Positions 53,628-62,899 of a DNA stretch of 64,000 nucleotides are shown here, in pieces. The position numbers were made by a program, and so were the translations under genes. Below the pieces are notes generated by a model. The model was not told where the DNA came from, did no database searches, and worked only from the letters and a program-made list of their open reading frames with translations. Each line of letters starts with the position of its first letter. Within the stretch, counting starts at the first letter, position 1. Location of the stretch: positions 59,712 through 123,711 of the forward strand of contig BMPS01000006.1 of NCBI GenBank assembly GCA_014647715.1, given 5' to 3'. The DNA comes from Streptomyces cinereus. GTDB lineage: Bacteria; Pseudomonadota; Gammaproteobacteria; Pseudomonadales; Moraxellaceae.

Positions 53628-54293
53628 ATGTCTGCTGATTTATTGACTGACCCGCGTGTCGAAGCCCATCCGTTTGGTAACTTCTTTTTTGCTGATACCA
53701 AAGTTTTGATGATGGGTACCATGCCGCCCACGCCTGATAAATGGTGCATGGCATTTCATTACCCCAATTTTTATAACGATATGTGGCGTATCATGGGCAA
53801 GGTGTTTTTTGATGATATCGATTATTTTCGAGTCGGTGACGAAAAACGCTTTGATGCCGAAAAAATTAAAGCATTTTTACAGGCTTATAAAATCGGTGAA
53901 TGTCCCTCAGTCACTCATGTCATCCGCGAAAAAGGTAATGCGGCTGATGAACATTTAACCGTGGTTGCGACGGTTGATTTGGGTAAAGTTTTGGCACAGC
54001 TTGAGCAGGTCAACTGGATTTATACCACCGGTGGCAAAGCCACAGAAGTGCTGATAGCGCTGGTGAACCAAAGTATCAGTGACCCCGCGTCACCCTATTT
54101 TGATCCCAGTCAAACACCCTATAAACTGCCAAAAACCAATCAGTTTCTTGAAGTTAATGCTTTTGGGCGAACATTTGGTATTTATCGGTTGCCATCGACC
54201 TCTCGCGCTTACCCGCAAAGCTTGGAAAAAAAAGTAGCCGCTTATCGCGCATTTTTTGTCTTGGCGGGAATATTGCCCGCAATCGACAGTTAG
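53628..54293 (+). CDS. Uracil-DNA glycosylase-superfamily protein (Mug/TDG-like)
   Basis: 221 residues. The N-terminal block HPFGNFFFADTKVLMMGTMPP is the nucleotide-pocket region of the UDG fold; WCMAFHYPNFYNDMWRIMG follows, and the C-terminal LPSTSRAYP corresponds to the DNA-intercalating loop of the superfamily. It is therefore probably a DNA base-repair enzyme, but its substrate (uracil, mismatch or other base) cannot be settled. It starts one base after lptG, an odd functional pairing that may only reflect compact arrangement. A 16-bp tandem array begins in its last codons and contains its stop. Confidence 0.8.
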   Translation: MSADLLTDPRVEAHPFGNFFFADTKVLMMGTMPPTPDKWCMAFHYPNFYNDMWRIMGKVFFDDIDYFRVGDEKRFDAEKIKAFLQAYKIGECPSVTHVIREKGNAADEHLTVVATVDLGKVLAQLEQVNWIYTTGGKATEVLIALVNQSISDPASPYFDPSQTPYKLPKTNQFLEVNAFGRTFGIYRLPSTSRAYPQSLEKKVAAYRAFFVLAGILPAIDS

Positions 54294-54343
54294 CACAATC
54301 GACAGTTAGCACAATCGACAGTTAGCACAATCAGCAGTTAGCA
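54281..54343. repeat. 16-bp tandem repeats across the UDG-like gene's stop codon
   Basis: AATCGACAGTTAGCAC occurs three times exactly (54281, 54297, 54313), and a fourth copy with a small change follows (AATCAGCAGTTAGCA, 54329). Each unit contains TAG. The stop codon of the gene (54291-54293) lies in the first unit. Confidence 0.95.
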
Positions 54344-54511
54344 AATGATAAGCAAGCTGCCATGACACAATTGATATAGTCACTGTGCTTACCCTACTTT
54401 ATACTCTTGCCTAAGACTGATAATCAATACGGACAGTCAACGCTTACAGTTAATGCTTACAATCATCATTTCAAAACACACCGTATAAAATCAAGGCATG
54501 GGAGCCGATGC

Positions 54512-55333
54512 ATGGCCAAAACCGCACCACCAATCTTGCTTGTCATCGCAGTTATCAGCATGATTGGTTGTGAGCAATCTGATTCTCAGCAGCCAGCCCC
54601 CCCTACCGCTGCCGCCGTGAGCGCGCCCCAAGAATTTGATGATAAACCATTGCCTCAAGTATTAGACACACAGGCAATCAATAAAAACATGCTTACCGTC
54701 AGTCAACTGGCACAAGGTTATGTGATGCCTGACTCAAGTACCATCAATGACTATCAAGAAGCGTATTTTACTGTCATCAAGCAGCCGAGTATCGATGCGG
54801 CTGCAGCCAGTGAGCCAAATGCCCTCAATCAATTTGACTATATACCCATCTCGCCTGATATGATTTTTGTCAAAGCTATGCTGAGTCATTTTGATGAAAC
54901 CATCGCACTTGCCAGTATTGAGCAGCGATACGGCAAAAACCCTGAATTGCTAGGTTTAGCCCGAGACATTATTAGTTCACGCCAAAATGAATCACAAATA
55001 TTACAGAATTGGCTTGCCATGCAACTGATTCAAAACACCGCGGACCCTAATCAGCCGATGGCAGATAGTGTGGCAGCGCAGCAAGAAATCGATAGCATTA
55101 TCGATGATATGCAGCAAGAAATGGTGGACACGGTCATGACTAAAAATGCCGACCAAGCATTTGCCCAAACCGTGCTGATTCATCATAAAGGCGCGATTGC
55201 GTTCTCACAAGTGGTTGCCAAATATGGTAACGATGACAAAGTGCGTAGCCTTACCAATACCCTAATCGATACCCAACAAGCCGAAATTCAACTTCTACAA
55301 AACTGGCTCCGTAACCACGGTTATACCCAATAA
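54512..55333 (+). CDS. Lipoprotein with two DUF305 domains
   Basis: 273 residues. A signal peptide with lipobox MIGC (Cys20) is followed by an Ala/Pro-rich stretch. Two ferritin-like DUF305 copies come next, at about residues 115-185 (DMIFVKAMLSHFDETIALA...ILQNWL) and 205-272 (AFAQTVLIHHKGAIAFSQV...LLQNWL). The second keeps the HH pair of the family (HHxxAI); the first has only SHF. DUF305 proteins are exported, often near copper-handling genes, and may bind metal, but none lie here. ATG 54512 has GGGAG at fair spacing and gives a clean signal peptide. Confidence 0.85.
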   Translation: MAKTAPPILLVIAVISMIGCEQSDSQQPAPPTAAAVSAPQEFDDKPLPQVLDTQAINKNMLTVSQLAQGYVMPDSSTINDYQEAYFTVIKQPSIDAAAASEPNALNQFDYIPISPDMIFVKAMLSHFDETIALASIEQRYGKNPELLGLARDIISSRQNESQILQNWLAMQLIQNTADPNQPMADSVAAQQEIDSIIDDMQQEMVDTVMTKNADQAFAQTVLIHHKGAIAFSQVVAKYGNDDKVRSLTNTLIDTQQAEIQLLQNWLRNHGYTQ

Positions 55334-55351
55334 TCGTTTGCTGTAGCAGAC

Positions 55352-55390
55352 AAAAAGGGCGGATTATCGCGCAATAACCTGCCCTTTTTT
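55352..55390. terminator. Bidirectional terminator between DUF305 and cbpM
   Basis: AAAAAGGGC and GCCCTTTTTT pair across a partly self-pairing loop. It lies between convergent genes. Confidence 0.85.
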
Positions 55391-55434
55391 AGCATTAAAT
55401 TCACCCAAATTGGTGTTGGCTAACTTGATGTTTG

Positions 55435-55761
55435 CTAGCTGTCATCCACATCATGAATCATTCGCGTGAGCGTGATTTGCCGCTGTAACTGTCGAAGCGG
55501 TCTTAACTCATCAAGCAGCGACAGTATCAAGCCAATCGCTTGTGGACTGGCGTCAAAATCGCGGCGTAGGCGTGAGGCAAGGCGCACCGTTGTCAATTGT
55601 GCACTATTAAAATAGGGCTGGCTGTCGATGGCAGGCGTTTCAGCATAAATAATATCTTCATCCATTAGCGCTAATACCCAGCTTTTATCCCAACTACTCG
55701 CCATAATCAAATCATCTAAGGTTAACCGTAATGATAAATCCGTATTGGTGGTTTGAGCCAT
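55435..55761 (-). CDS. cbpM: Chaperone modulator CbpM
   Basis: 108 residues. CbpM inhibits the J-domain protein CbpA. The N-terminal MerR-like helical region (LRLTLDDLIMASSWDKSWVLALMDEDIIYAE) and the following DSQPYFNSAQLTTVRLASRLRRDFDASPQAIGLILSLLDEL pattern match. It lies 113 bp downstream of cbpA on the same strand, the usual partner order. Confidence 0.9.
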   Translation of the reverse strand: MAQTTNTDLSLRLTLDDLIMASSWDKSWVLALMDEDIIYAETPAIDSQPYFNSAQLTTVRLASRLRRDFDASPQAIGLILSLLDELRPLRQLQRQITLTRMIHDVDDS

Positions 55762-55874
55762 GTTGCACTCCTGTTGTGTATCTATAGTTATGTTTGGTGC
55801 TTGTTTGTCATTTTTTTTTATTGTACTGCCTGTTTTTTTTGCTTAGTTATTAATAGCGCTTAATTATCAATAGA

Positions 55875-56891
55875 TTAGCGCGTTGGCACAAATGAGGCAA
55901 ATGCCGATTTGAACGCTTCAAACGCTTGGATATCTGCGTCTGTATCGATTTTTGGCAACACGATATTTAAACTTAAATATAAATCACCGGCTTCTTTGGC
56001 TGGGATACCTTTACCTTTAAGGCGAAGATTGGTACCGGTGCGGCTATTTTTTGGTACATTGACATTGACCTTGCCAGCAGGCGTGTTGACCGTGATTTGA
56101 CCGCCCATGGCTGCTTCCCAAGGCGCAACGTCTACCGTTTGAAAAACGTCTTTGCCTTCTACACGGATATTGTCTGAATGATTAAATTTAATTTTTAGGT
56201 ACAAATCGCCATTATCACCGCCATACGGGCTTGGATTGCCTTGTTTTACCAAGCGAATTTGTTGCCCTTCGGCAATACCTTTGGGGATTTTGACTTCAAT
56301 GGTTTTGGTTTGATAATCCAGCCCTGTCGCGGTTTGTACGGGTAAATTTAGGCTGATTTTACGGGTATCGCCTTCATAAGTGGCTTTTAAATCAATTGAT
56401 AACTCGGCATGCTGATCGTCGCCTTTGGTCGAGCGTTGCGACTGTCTGCCACCAAATCCGTCTGAAAACCCGCCTGCCCCGCCCCCGAATGTCGAGAAAA
56501 TATCATCAAATCTAAAGCCACCCGCACCTCCGCCTTGCGATTGACGACCGCCAAACCCACCGGCACCACCAAACTGACGGAGGATTTCATCCAAATCCGC
56601 TTGGCTCATATTGGCATTAAAGCCCTGACCGCCGCCCATGCCGCCCCCCATACCGCCAAAGCCTTGACCCATATAAGGGTTGTCGAGCATCAGGTCGTAT
56701 TGGGCGCGTTTTTCAGCGTCCTTGAGCGTTTCATAGGCGTTATTGATTTCACCCATTTTGGCGTCGGCATCGGGTGAGTCGTTGATATCAGGGTGATATT
56801 GTCGCACCAGTTTGCGATAGGCTTTTTTAATATCTGCCTCACTGGCTTTTTTATCGACGCCTAAAATGTCATAATAGTTTTTTTCTGCCAT
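55875..56891 (-). CDS. cbpA: DnaJ-class co-chaperone CbpA
   Basis: 338 residues from ATG 56891, which has AAGGA at good spacing; a longer open frame upstream (56978) is not part of the family. An N-terminal J-domain carries HPD at residues 33-35 (YHPDINDSP), which stimulates DnaK. A Gly/Phe-rich region (MGQGFGGMGGGMGGGQG) is followed by a C-terminal substrate-binding region with ELSIDLKATYEGDT and AMGGQITVNTPAGKVNVNVP. The zinc-finger of DnaJ is absent, as expected for CbpA. cbpM follows. Confidence 0.95.
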   Translation of the reverse strand: MAEKNYYDILGVDKKASEADIKKAYRKLVRQYHPDINDSPDADAKMGEINNAYETLKDAEKRAQYDLMLDNPYMGQGFGGMGGGMGGGQGFNANMSQADLDEILRQFGGAGGFGGRQSQGGGAGGFRFDDIFSTFGGGAGGFSDGFGGRQSQRSTKGDDQHAELSIDLKATYEGDTRKISLNLPVQTATGLDYQTKTIEVKIPKGIAEGQQIRLVKQGNPSPYGGDNGDLYLKIKFNHSDNIRVEGKDVFQTVDVAPWEAAMGGQITVNTPAGKVNVNVPKNSRTGTNLRLKGKGIPAKEAGDLYLSLNIVLPKIDTDADIQAFEAFKSAFASFVPTR

Positions 56892-57066
56892 TATTATTGT
56901 CCTTACAATTTTGCGAATAATGCTATTCGCGCAGCAATGTGATGATATTAATATAATGGCTATTTTGGCATTTTTCAAAACTTCTTTGGTAATTGACGAT
57001 GATGAGCGCCAAGTGATATCAGCGTTTAATCGCGGTTTTGGGCTTTTTTTGACAACAGGATGACAG

Positions 57067-57702
57067 ATGACAAAGGTTGCATTGTTAGATTATGGCATGG
57101 GTAATTTACATTCGGCAGGTAAAGCCTTGACGGCAGTGGGCGCTGATGTGTCGATCACGCGTGACCCGGCGGTGATTGCGGCAGCGGACAAAATTGTCTT
57201 TCCTGGCGTAGGGGCAATGCGCGACTGTATGGCAGAGATGCAGGCAGCAGGTATTGCTGATGCTGTCAAAACGGCTGTATTTAATAAGCCTGTGATGGCG
57301 ATTTGTGTCGGGATGCAGGCGTTGTTTGAGCGCTCAGAAGAAAATGACGGGGTAGACTGTCTAGGGGTATTGGGCGGTGACGTCAAACGCTTTGATGATC
57401 ATTGGCTAGATGACAAAAACGAACGCATTAAAGTGCCGCATATGGGTTGGAATACTATTACCCATATGGATTTGGCGCATCCGCTATGGCAAGGGATTGA
57501 AGATAATACCCATTTTTATTTTGTGCATAGTTTTTATTGTGTACCGTCTGATACCTCAATTGTGGCGGCAACCTGTCAGTATGGCGTCGAGTTTTGTGCC
57601 AGCGTGATTAAAGATAATCTGTTTGCGACCCAGTTCCACCCCGAAAAAAGCCATACCGCAGGGTTGCAGCTATTGAAGAATTTTGTTGAGTGGAAAATTT
57701 AG
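57067..57702 (+). CDS. hisH: Imidazole glycerol phosphate synthase subunit HisH
   Basis: Glutaminase subunit that feeds ammonia to HisF in histidine synthesis. 211 residues. [27 protein letters not shown], the nucleophile elbow [10 protein letters not shown] with Cys80, and VATCQYG...[11 protein letters not shown] with the catalytic His and Glu. AGGA is well placed before ATG. No other his gene is in the window, so here hisH is separate from hisF. It ends at a terminator. Confidence 0.97.
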   Translation: MTKVALLDYGMGNLHSAGKALTAVGADVSITRDPAVIAAADKIVFPGVGAMRDCMAEMQAAGIADAVKTAVFNKPVMAICVGMQALFERSEENDGVDCLGVLGGDVKRFDDHWLDDKNERIKVPHMGWNTITHMDLAHPLWQGIEDNTHFYFVHSFYCVPSDTSIVAATCQYGVEFCASVIKDNLFATQFHPEKSHTAGLQLLKNFVEWKI

Positions 57703-57719
57703 TTGTTCAAAACAACAGT

Positions 57720-57746
57720 AAAAGGGCGCGATGTATGCCCTTTTTT
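57720..57746. terminator. Terminator between hisH and avtA
   Basis: AAAAGGGC-GCGATGTAT-GCCCTTTTTT, between convergent genes. Confidence 0.88.
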
Positions 57747-57757
57747 ATTGCTTGTTT

Positions 57758-59077
57758 TTACTGGTTGGCATAAACCGCCCTCACCACTTTCCCAATCGTA
57801 GTAATCCCTTTTCTCAAGGTATCATCATCTTGCGCGATGCTTAAGCGGATGCACTCATGGGCGTGTTTAAAGTTTTCAGTATCCACGCCAACAAAGAAAT
57901 GCTCGCTAGGGATAATCAATGTGCCTTTGGCTTTTAATCGCTCATATAGCTCAACTGTCGTGATTGGCAAGCCTTCAAACCATACCCACAAGAAAATCGC
58001 GCCTTCAGGCTTGTGGATTTTCATCGCATTGTTATAGGGGCTTGGCAAGTCGCCCAGTTCTTGTTTTAGCAGCTGCACGGCTAATTTGGCTTGTCCTTGA
58101 TAAAACGGACGAATATGATTGTCTGACAAATCTTTTAGACGGTCATCTTGTAGTAGTGGCGTAGCAATCGCCGCGCCAAAACGGGTCGGCGCTAGATTGA
58201 CAATGGCGTTAAGGCTGCTAATCGCTTTGACCACCTGCGGATTGGCGACCACAATCCCTGTACGCACCCCAGGCAAACCGATTTTTGATAGGCTAAAGCA
58301 CAAAATAATTTGCTCATTCCAATTGAGCGTGGCTTGGCTATAGATGATATTGGGGAATGGCATCCCATACGCATTATCGATAATCAGTGGGATATCAAAA
58401 CGCTTAGCAATCGCTTCAAGGCGTGCCATTTCGTCATCGGTCAGCACGTTGCCTGTTGGGTTGGTCGGGCGTGAGCAGCAAATTGCCCCGATTTCGCCGT
58501 TGTGCAATTCAGCCATTTCTAGCGTGTCAAAATCGACTCGGTATTTAAAAAAGCCGTCTTCACCTTGATGTTGCACAAATTCGATGCTGGGTGGCACTGC
58601 GATAAAATGTTGTCCGTCCACATGGGCATCGGCATAACCCACGTATTCTGGGGCAAGTGGTAATAGAATTTTTTTATCCATGCTGCCTTGTGTAGTATCG
58701 TCAAACTGCCCACCAAACAAGTTAAATAAATAAAAAAATGCGTTTTGTGAGCCATTGGTCAGGGCGATATTGTCTGTGGTAAGTCCCCAATCATAATGGC
58801 GATTAAAAAAATCTACCAATGCTGCAATAAACTTGGCATCGCCCTGCGGCGTTGAGTAGTTTCCAATATTTTCGATGGCCATTGAGCCCATATCACCTTC
58901 GGCTAGGGTTTTAAACACCGACCAATAGGTTTGGTTAACTGTATCAATACGTGCTGGATTGCCACCGCCGAGCATATTAATCGGTTGTTCGCTGTTAAGC
59001 GCGTTGCCCAAATCATCCATTAACTGCAAAATACCGCTATTTTTGGTAAACTTTTCACCAAACTTTGAAAACTGCAT
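57758..59077 (-). CDS. avtA: Valine-pyruvate aminotransferase AvtA
   Basis: PLP enzyme that makes alanine/valine by transamination, 439 residues. Signatures: MQFSKFGEKFTKNSGILQLM, MLGGGNPA, GNYSTPQGDAKFI, LTNGSQNAFFYLFNLFGG, SRPTNPTGNVLTD, and the PLP lysine motif CFSLSKIGLPGVRTG. The C-terminal GAIFLWVWFEGLP and VGVDTENFKHAHECIRLS are also typical. It is alone on its strand and divergent from the EnvZ-like gene, 104 bp apart. Confidence 0.95.
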   Translation of the reverse strand: MQFSKFGEKFTKNSGILQLMDDLGNALNSEQPINMLGGGNPARIDTVNQTYWSVFKTLAEGDMGSMAIENIGNYSTPQGDAKFIAALVDFFNRHYDWGLTTDNIALTNGSQNAFFYLFNLFGGQFDDTTQGSMDKKILLPLAPEYVGYADAHVDGQHFIAVPPSIEFVQHQGEDGFFKYRVDFDTLEMAELHNGEIGAICCSRPTNPTGNVLTDDEMARLEAIAKRFDIPLIIDNAYGMPFPNIIYSQATLNWNEQIILCFSLSKIGLPGVRTGIVVANPQVVKAISSLNAIVNLAPTRFGAAIATPLLQDDRLKDLSDNHIRPFYQGQAKLAVQLLKQELGDLPSPYNNAMKIHKPEGAIFLWVWFEGLPITTVELYERLKAKGTLIIPSEHFFVGVDTENFKHAHECIRLSIAQDDDTLRKGITTIGKVVRAVYANQ

Positions 59078-59181
59078 GATTGCCCCTTTAATTTTGCCAA
59101 GCTATCTGCGTATTATAACAGGATGCCAGTGCCGTTGCCCGTTTTGACTCAGCTGTACAGCCACCATCAGGATACCCCAGC

Positions 59182-60558
59182 ATGAAACCGCATTTACCCA
59201 AACTCAAAGGCTATAGCCACACTTGGCAAACCACCTTGATGGTGATGTTGATGGTACTGGTGAGCGTGGCGTTGTCACTGTGGTTTTTTTGGCGCAGTCT
59301 GTATTTACCAGAGCTACAAAATCATGCGACTTATCTTGCCAATCAGCTGTTGATGATTGATAAAGCGGATAAAGATTTTAAAAACAATCCCGAGCTTAAA
59401 AACTGGATTATTGACGCCTCGCATATTAACGTGATTACTGACCCACAACAGATACCCTCTTTTCAAGAAAAAACCTTGGTAGATTATTTTACCCAGCAGA
59501 TGGCAACACAGATGGAAACCGTGATGCAGCGTCCTGTATCGGTCAATTTTAAATTCAAACCCGTACCGATTTTGTATATTCAAGACAGCGCGCATCCGGA
59601 TGTTTGGCTGCAAGAGCCTGTCAAGTTTTATGCCAAATATAGCCCAACGTCGATTTATTTTTTCTTATTGGGGATTCCGCTTGCCACGTTGCTGACCATT
59701 TTGTTTTTGGTCAGACAATTAAATCGCCCGCTCAAACGCCTACAAAAAGTGGCGATTGATTACATCACCCTTGGGCATGCTAACAATTTGGCGACCAATG
59801 AAGGCTCAACAGAGATTCGTCAGGTGAATTTGGCATTTAACCGACTATTTCATAACCTGACCCAAACCCAAAAAGAACGCAATATTATGCTCGCTGGTAT
59901 TTCCCATGATTTGCGCACGCCACTGACGCGGATGCGACTCACAGCTGAGATGCTACCCGATGAGTTTTTGCGTGAAGGGCTAGTGTATGACATTGAGGAC
60001 ATGGACGCGATTTTGGAGCAGTTTATTTCATTTATGAAAGATGGCTCAGATGAAGCGGTAAGATTGACCAACCTGCGTCCCATCATTAACGAGATTGTGG
60101 TGCAATTTGCCCCTACCCCATTTATTATCGATATCCAAGACGATCTGCCCAGTGTGCCATTGCGACCCTTATCCATCAAACGTCTCATTGTTAATTTGGT
60201 CAATAATGCTTGTCGCTATGGTCAGCCGCCCATTCATATTGAGATTGGCATTGATAATGCTCTACAGCCTACTGAGCAAGTGGTCACTAATGAAAGTCTA
60301 ACGCCAGAGATAACCTCTAGACAAAAATACTTAACCATCAAAGTTAGCGATGAAGGGCAAGGCGTTGCCGAAGATCAGCTTGAGCGGATTATGCAGCCGT
60401 TTGAGCGGGGCGAAACGGCACGTACCACGCAAGGGAGTGGACTTGGGCTTGCGATTGTAAGCCGCATTACTCACCTGCACAATGGTAGCGTCATCGCTCG
60501 TAATCAGCCCAATGGCGGCGGTTTAGAAGTGGTGGTGAATATTCCGATTATAGAATAA
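59182..60558 (+). CDS. EnvZ-like sensor histidine kinase
   Basis: 458 residues. Two membrane helices (about residues 17-37 and 158-178) flank a periplasmic domain of about 115 residues. HAMP follows (RQLNRPLKRLQKVAIDYI). The DHp motif AGISHDLRTPLTRMRLTAEML has phospho-acceptor His242. The ATPase domain has N-box VNNACRYG, G1 DEGQGV and G2 GSGLGLAIV. The AGISHDLRTPLTR form is the EnvZ/OmpR group. No OmpR gene is adjacent: upstream is divergent avtA, downstream a convergent small gene. It may pair with a regulator elsewhere. The gene has a short upstream spacer and no terminator after it, only repeats. Confidence 0.88.
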   Translation: MKPHLPKLKGYSHTWQTTLMVMLMVLVSVALSLWFFWRSLYLPELQNHATYLANQLLMIDKADKDFKNNPELKNWIIDASHINVITDPQQIPSFQEKTLVDYFTQQMATQMETVMQRPVSVNFKFKPVPILYIQDSAHPDVWLQEPVKFYAKYSPTSIYFFLLGIPLATLLTILFLVRQLNRPLKRLQKVAIDYITLGHANNLATNEGSTEIRQVNLAFNRLFHNLTQTQKERNIMLAGISHDLRTPLTRMRLTAEMLPDEFLREGLVYDIEDMDAILEQFISFMKDGSDEAVRLTNLRPIINEIVVQFAPTPFIIDIQDDLPSVPLRPLSIKRLIVNLVNNACRYGQPPIHIEIGIDNALQPTEQVVTNESLTPEITSRQKYLTIKVSDEGQGVAEDQLERIMQPFERGETARTTQGSGLGLAIVSRITHLHNGSVIARNQPNGGGLEVVVNIPIIE

Positions 60559-60625
60559 AGATGACAGAGGCCTAATTGTCTACTTAACAGGTTAGGCTAA
60601 CCATGATTCCTTAGTAACTTTGGTG

Positions 60626-60680
60626 TTGATAGCTTTGTTTTTGATAGCTTTGGTTTGGGTAGCCTTGATTTTTGATACCA
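60626..60680. repeat. Imperfect 15-bp tandem repeats after the EnvZ-like gene
   Basis: TTGATAGCTTTGTTT (60626), TTGATAGCTTTGGTT (60641), TGGGTAGCCTTGATT (60656) and TTTGATACC (60671) follow one another between two convergent genes. Confidence 0.75.
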
Positions 60681-60684
60681 ATTT

Positions 60685-60864
60685 TTACTTTTTAGTACCA
60701 ATCATGGGGGGTAGTTCACTTGACACATCGGTGGCTGTGACAGGATGAATCAATGCTGCGCGCGCCTGTGAGACGGACTGGCTTTCAGTAGGTTTGCGCA
60801 AAAAACTATAATAACCGAAAACCGCCATGTTGAGTGCCACCAAGGCTAAAAACAGGTAACGCAT
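60685..60864 (-). CDS. Small single-pass membrane protein, unknown function
   Basis: 59 residues from ATG 60864 (MRYLFLALVALNMAVFGYYS), which has GAGG five bases upstream; an ATG ten codons earlier (60894) lacks one. One N-terminal membrane helix (residues 2-20) is followed by a short polar tail rich in Ser, Ala and Pro ending PPMIGTKK. The pattern 'MR(Y/W)LFLxLxxLNxxxFG' also begins many SPOR-type envelope proteins, but no SPOR domain is present. It is downstream of bfmS on the same strand, 127 bp after its stop. Confidence 0.6.
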   Translation of the reverse strand: MRYLFLALVALNMAVFGYYSFLRKPTESQSVSQARAALIHPVTATDVSSELPPMIGTKK

Positions 60865-60991
60865 GCCATCCTCGCTTGTGATGATTTCGCTCATCGGTTA
60901 ATTGATGTGCGCAAATTTTGCTAAACCATTGCATAACTCACTAAAATTTAGCCCAGTCTGAGCTAATTTGCAAGTGTCACTGGTAACGAGC

Positions 60992-62686
60992 TTATGACCC
61001 TTGCGCTTGCGTATATTTTTTCTCGCAACTTTTTTGGGTAATTTCATCCGCTTCAATACTTGAAGCTAGCTGGCTTTTCGGCCACTTCATAATAAATCGC
61101 GCCCCACCCAAGGTAGGGCTTTCATCCACTGACATGCGACCATTAAACCAAAACGCAATTCGAGACACGATTGATAAGCCGAGACCATAACCACCCGAGG
61201 CACGGGTACGACTATCATCCAGACGCGCAAATGGGATAAAGACTTTTTCACGGTCTTTTTCTGGAATACCCTGTCCATCATCTTCCACACTGATAAAGGC
61301 TTCATTTTTTTCTAAGCCTGCTGAGATGATAATGGTGCTTTCGGCATAACGGGTGGCATTACCTGCCAAGTTTTGCAACACACGGTGTAAATAGCGTCTA
61401 TCGGCTTGTGCAAACGCACCTTTTTGTACCTTGCCTACTTTGACGGTGACAGGTTTACCAAGCGCATTGGTCTCACGGACAATCTGCGAAACAAGTTCTT
61501 GCAAATCGACTTCTTCCCAGTCCATTTTGGGTGAGCCTTCCTCAAGCTTGGCATAGGTTAAAATTTCATCAATCAAGCCATTGAGCGATTCGATATCTTG
61601 GTCGATATAATCACGCTGACTCATCCGATCGTCATAATCATCCGTATCAGCCAGCATATCTACGGCAAAGCGAATACGTGCTACTGGGGTGCGCAGCTCA
61701 TGGGATACGGCACGGGTCAACTCGCGCTGGGATTCAATCAAACGGCGGATGTGTTCAGTCATACTATTAAAGGTTGTGGCTAGATGGGCAATTTCATCTT
61801 CGCCCACGACTTTTACTTTGGTATTGAGCTTACCTTCGCGCACTTTGGTGATACCGCTTTGAATGAGCTGCAGTTTACGCTCTAATGGGAAAATCAGCGC
61901 ATACACCCCTAGACTAATCAAGAACATACTAATGAGCGTGATACTAATAATCAAATTAAGCGGAAACCAGTTAAATAGCGGAATAGGTCCCAAATCCACC
62001 ACAGTATCTTGGAGTTCAGTCGGTGCTAGTACCCGAATCGATGAATTCTCTACACTGGTATTGTCACGGAACATAATCACGATATCTTTGCGATACAGTC
62101 GCGCTTTTTGGTCGGTATCAAGTTGCAGTTTATTAACGGATTGCAAGGTGAGCTTAAAAGGGAAAAATTTTTGAATTTGTTGCAAGCGTTGCTGTTTTTC
62201 TGCCAAGGTGCGATAGTAAGACAAATCATCGAGCAGCAACACGCCTATCCCTTTAATTTGTTGCTCATTGAGTTTATTGACGCTGACATGCAAGACGTTG
62301 TTCTCACCCGATACTTTATGATAAATCTCAGCCGTATTGGTATCGCCATTAAAACGTACTACGGCTTGTTGTTTATTGAGTCGATTAATTTCGCTGGTTT
62401 TAAAATCCGCTTTTGAGGTCGGTTCGATTTCAAACTTAGTATCAAATAAGGTACTGACATCAGAGAGCCAAAAATTACGCTCTTGCGCCGTTACTTGGCG
62501 CGACAATCCTGAATCAATGAGATAAAATGCCGCTGATGCCATATCCTCGCGATAAGTCTGTACGCGTTCTGCGTTGATAGTGGTGATAAGCAATTGCGCA
62601 AACAACGCAACCAACAAACAGATAAGTAACAGACCTGTATAAATCCGCAGAAAGATGGATTGGTTTAAGGAGGATAATAGTGGCAT
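60992..62686 (-). CDS. bfmS: Sensor histidine kinase BfmS
   Basis: 564 residues, inner-membrane sensor kinase of the BfmR/BfmS envelope-stress and biofilm system of the Moraxellaceae. Two membrane helices (about 13-35 and 238-260) bound a periplasmic sensor region of about 200 residues. HAMP follows (LERKLQLIQSGITKVREGKL). The DHp motif RAVSHELRTPVARIRFAVDML has His329, and the ATPase domain shows NLAGNATRYA, VEDDGQGIPE and GGYGLGLSIV. It is 213 bp downstream of bfmR on the same strand, with a terminator-like hairpin between. A serine/lysine-rich tail ends the protein. Confidence 0.9.
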   Translation of the reverse strand: MPLLSSLNQSIFLRIYTGLLLICLLVALFAQLLITTINAERVQTYREDMASAAFYLIDSGLSRQVTAQERNFWLSDVSTLFDTKFEIEPTSKADFKTSEINRLNKQQAVVRFNGDTNTAEIYHKVSGENNVLHVSVNKLNEQQIKGIGVLLLDDLSYYRTLAEKQQRLQQIQKFFPFKLTLQSVNKLQLDTDQKARLYRKDIVIMFRDNTSVENSSIRVLAPTELQDTVVDLGPIPLFNWFPLNLIISITLISMFLISLGVYALIFPLERKLQLIQSGITKVREGKLNTKVKVVGEDEIAHLATTFNSMTEHIRRLIESQRELTRAVSHELRTPVARIRFAVDMLADTDDYDDRMSQRDYIDQDIESLNGLIDEILTYAKLEEGSPKMDWEEVDLQELVSQIVRETNALGKPVTVKVGKVQKGAFAQADRRYLHRVLQNLAGNATRYAESTIIISAGLEKNEAFISVEDDGQGIPEKDREKVFIPFARLDDSRTRASGGYGLGLSIVSRIAFWFNGRMSVDESPTLGGARFIMKWPKSQLASSIEADEITQKSCEKKYTQAQGS

Positions 62687-62844
62687 AAAAATCTAGGGTT
62701 AAGGTCGAAAAATAATAGCCGTATTATTACCTAGCAAAATTAATATTACAATGTAAAATTCATGAAGCGATTGTCTAGTAACGTAGCAAATTGTTGTGCT
62801 AAATCTACCAATTGCTAGGTAGCAAAGTTACCAGTGATAGCGAT

Positions 62845-62874
62845 AAAAAAAGCCAGCTTGATGCTGACTTTTTT
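62845..62874 (-). terminator. Terminator-like hairpin between bfmR and bfmS
   Basis: AAAAAAAGCCAGC-TTGAT-GCTGACTTTTTT, stem with one mismatch, about 26-55 bp beyond the bfmR stop. It could make bfmS expression depend on read-through or a separate promoter. Confidence 0.7.
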
Positions 62875-62899
62875 CAATACTGTGTTTATCAATACTATG

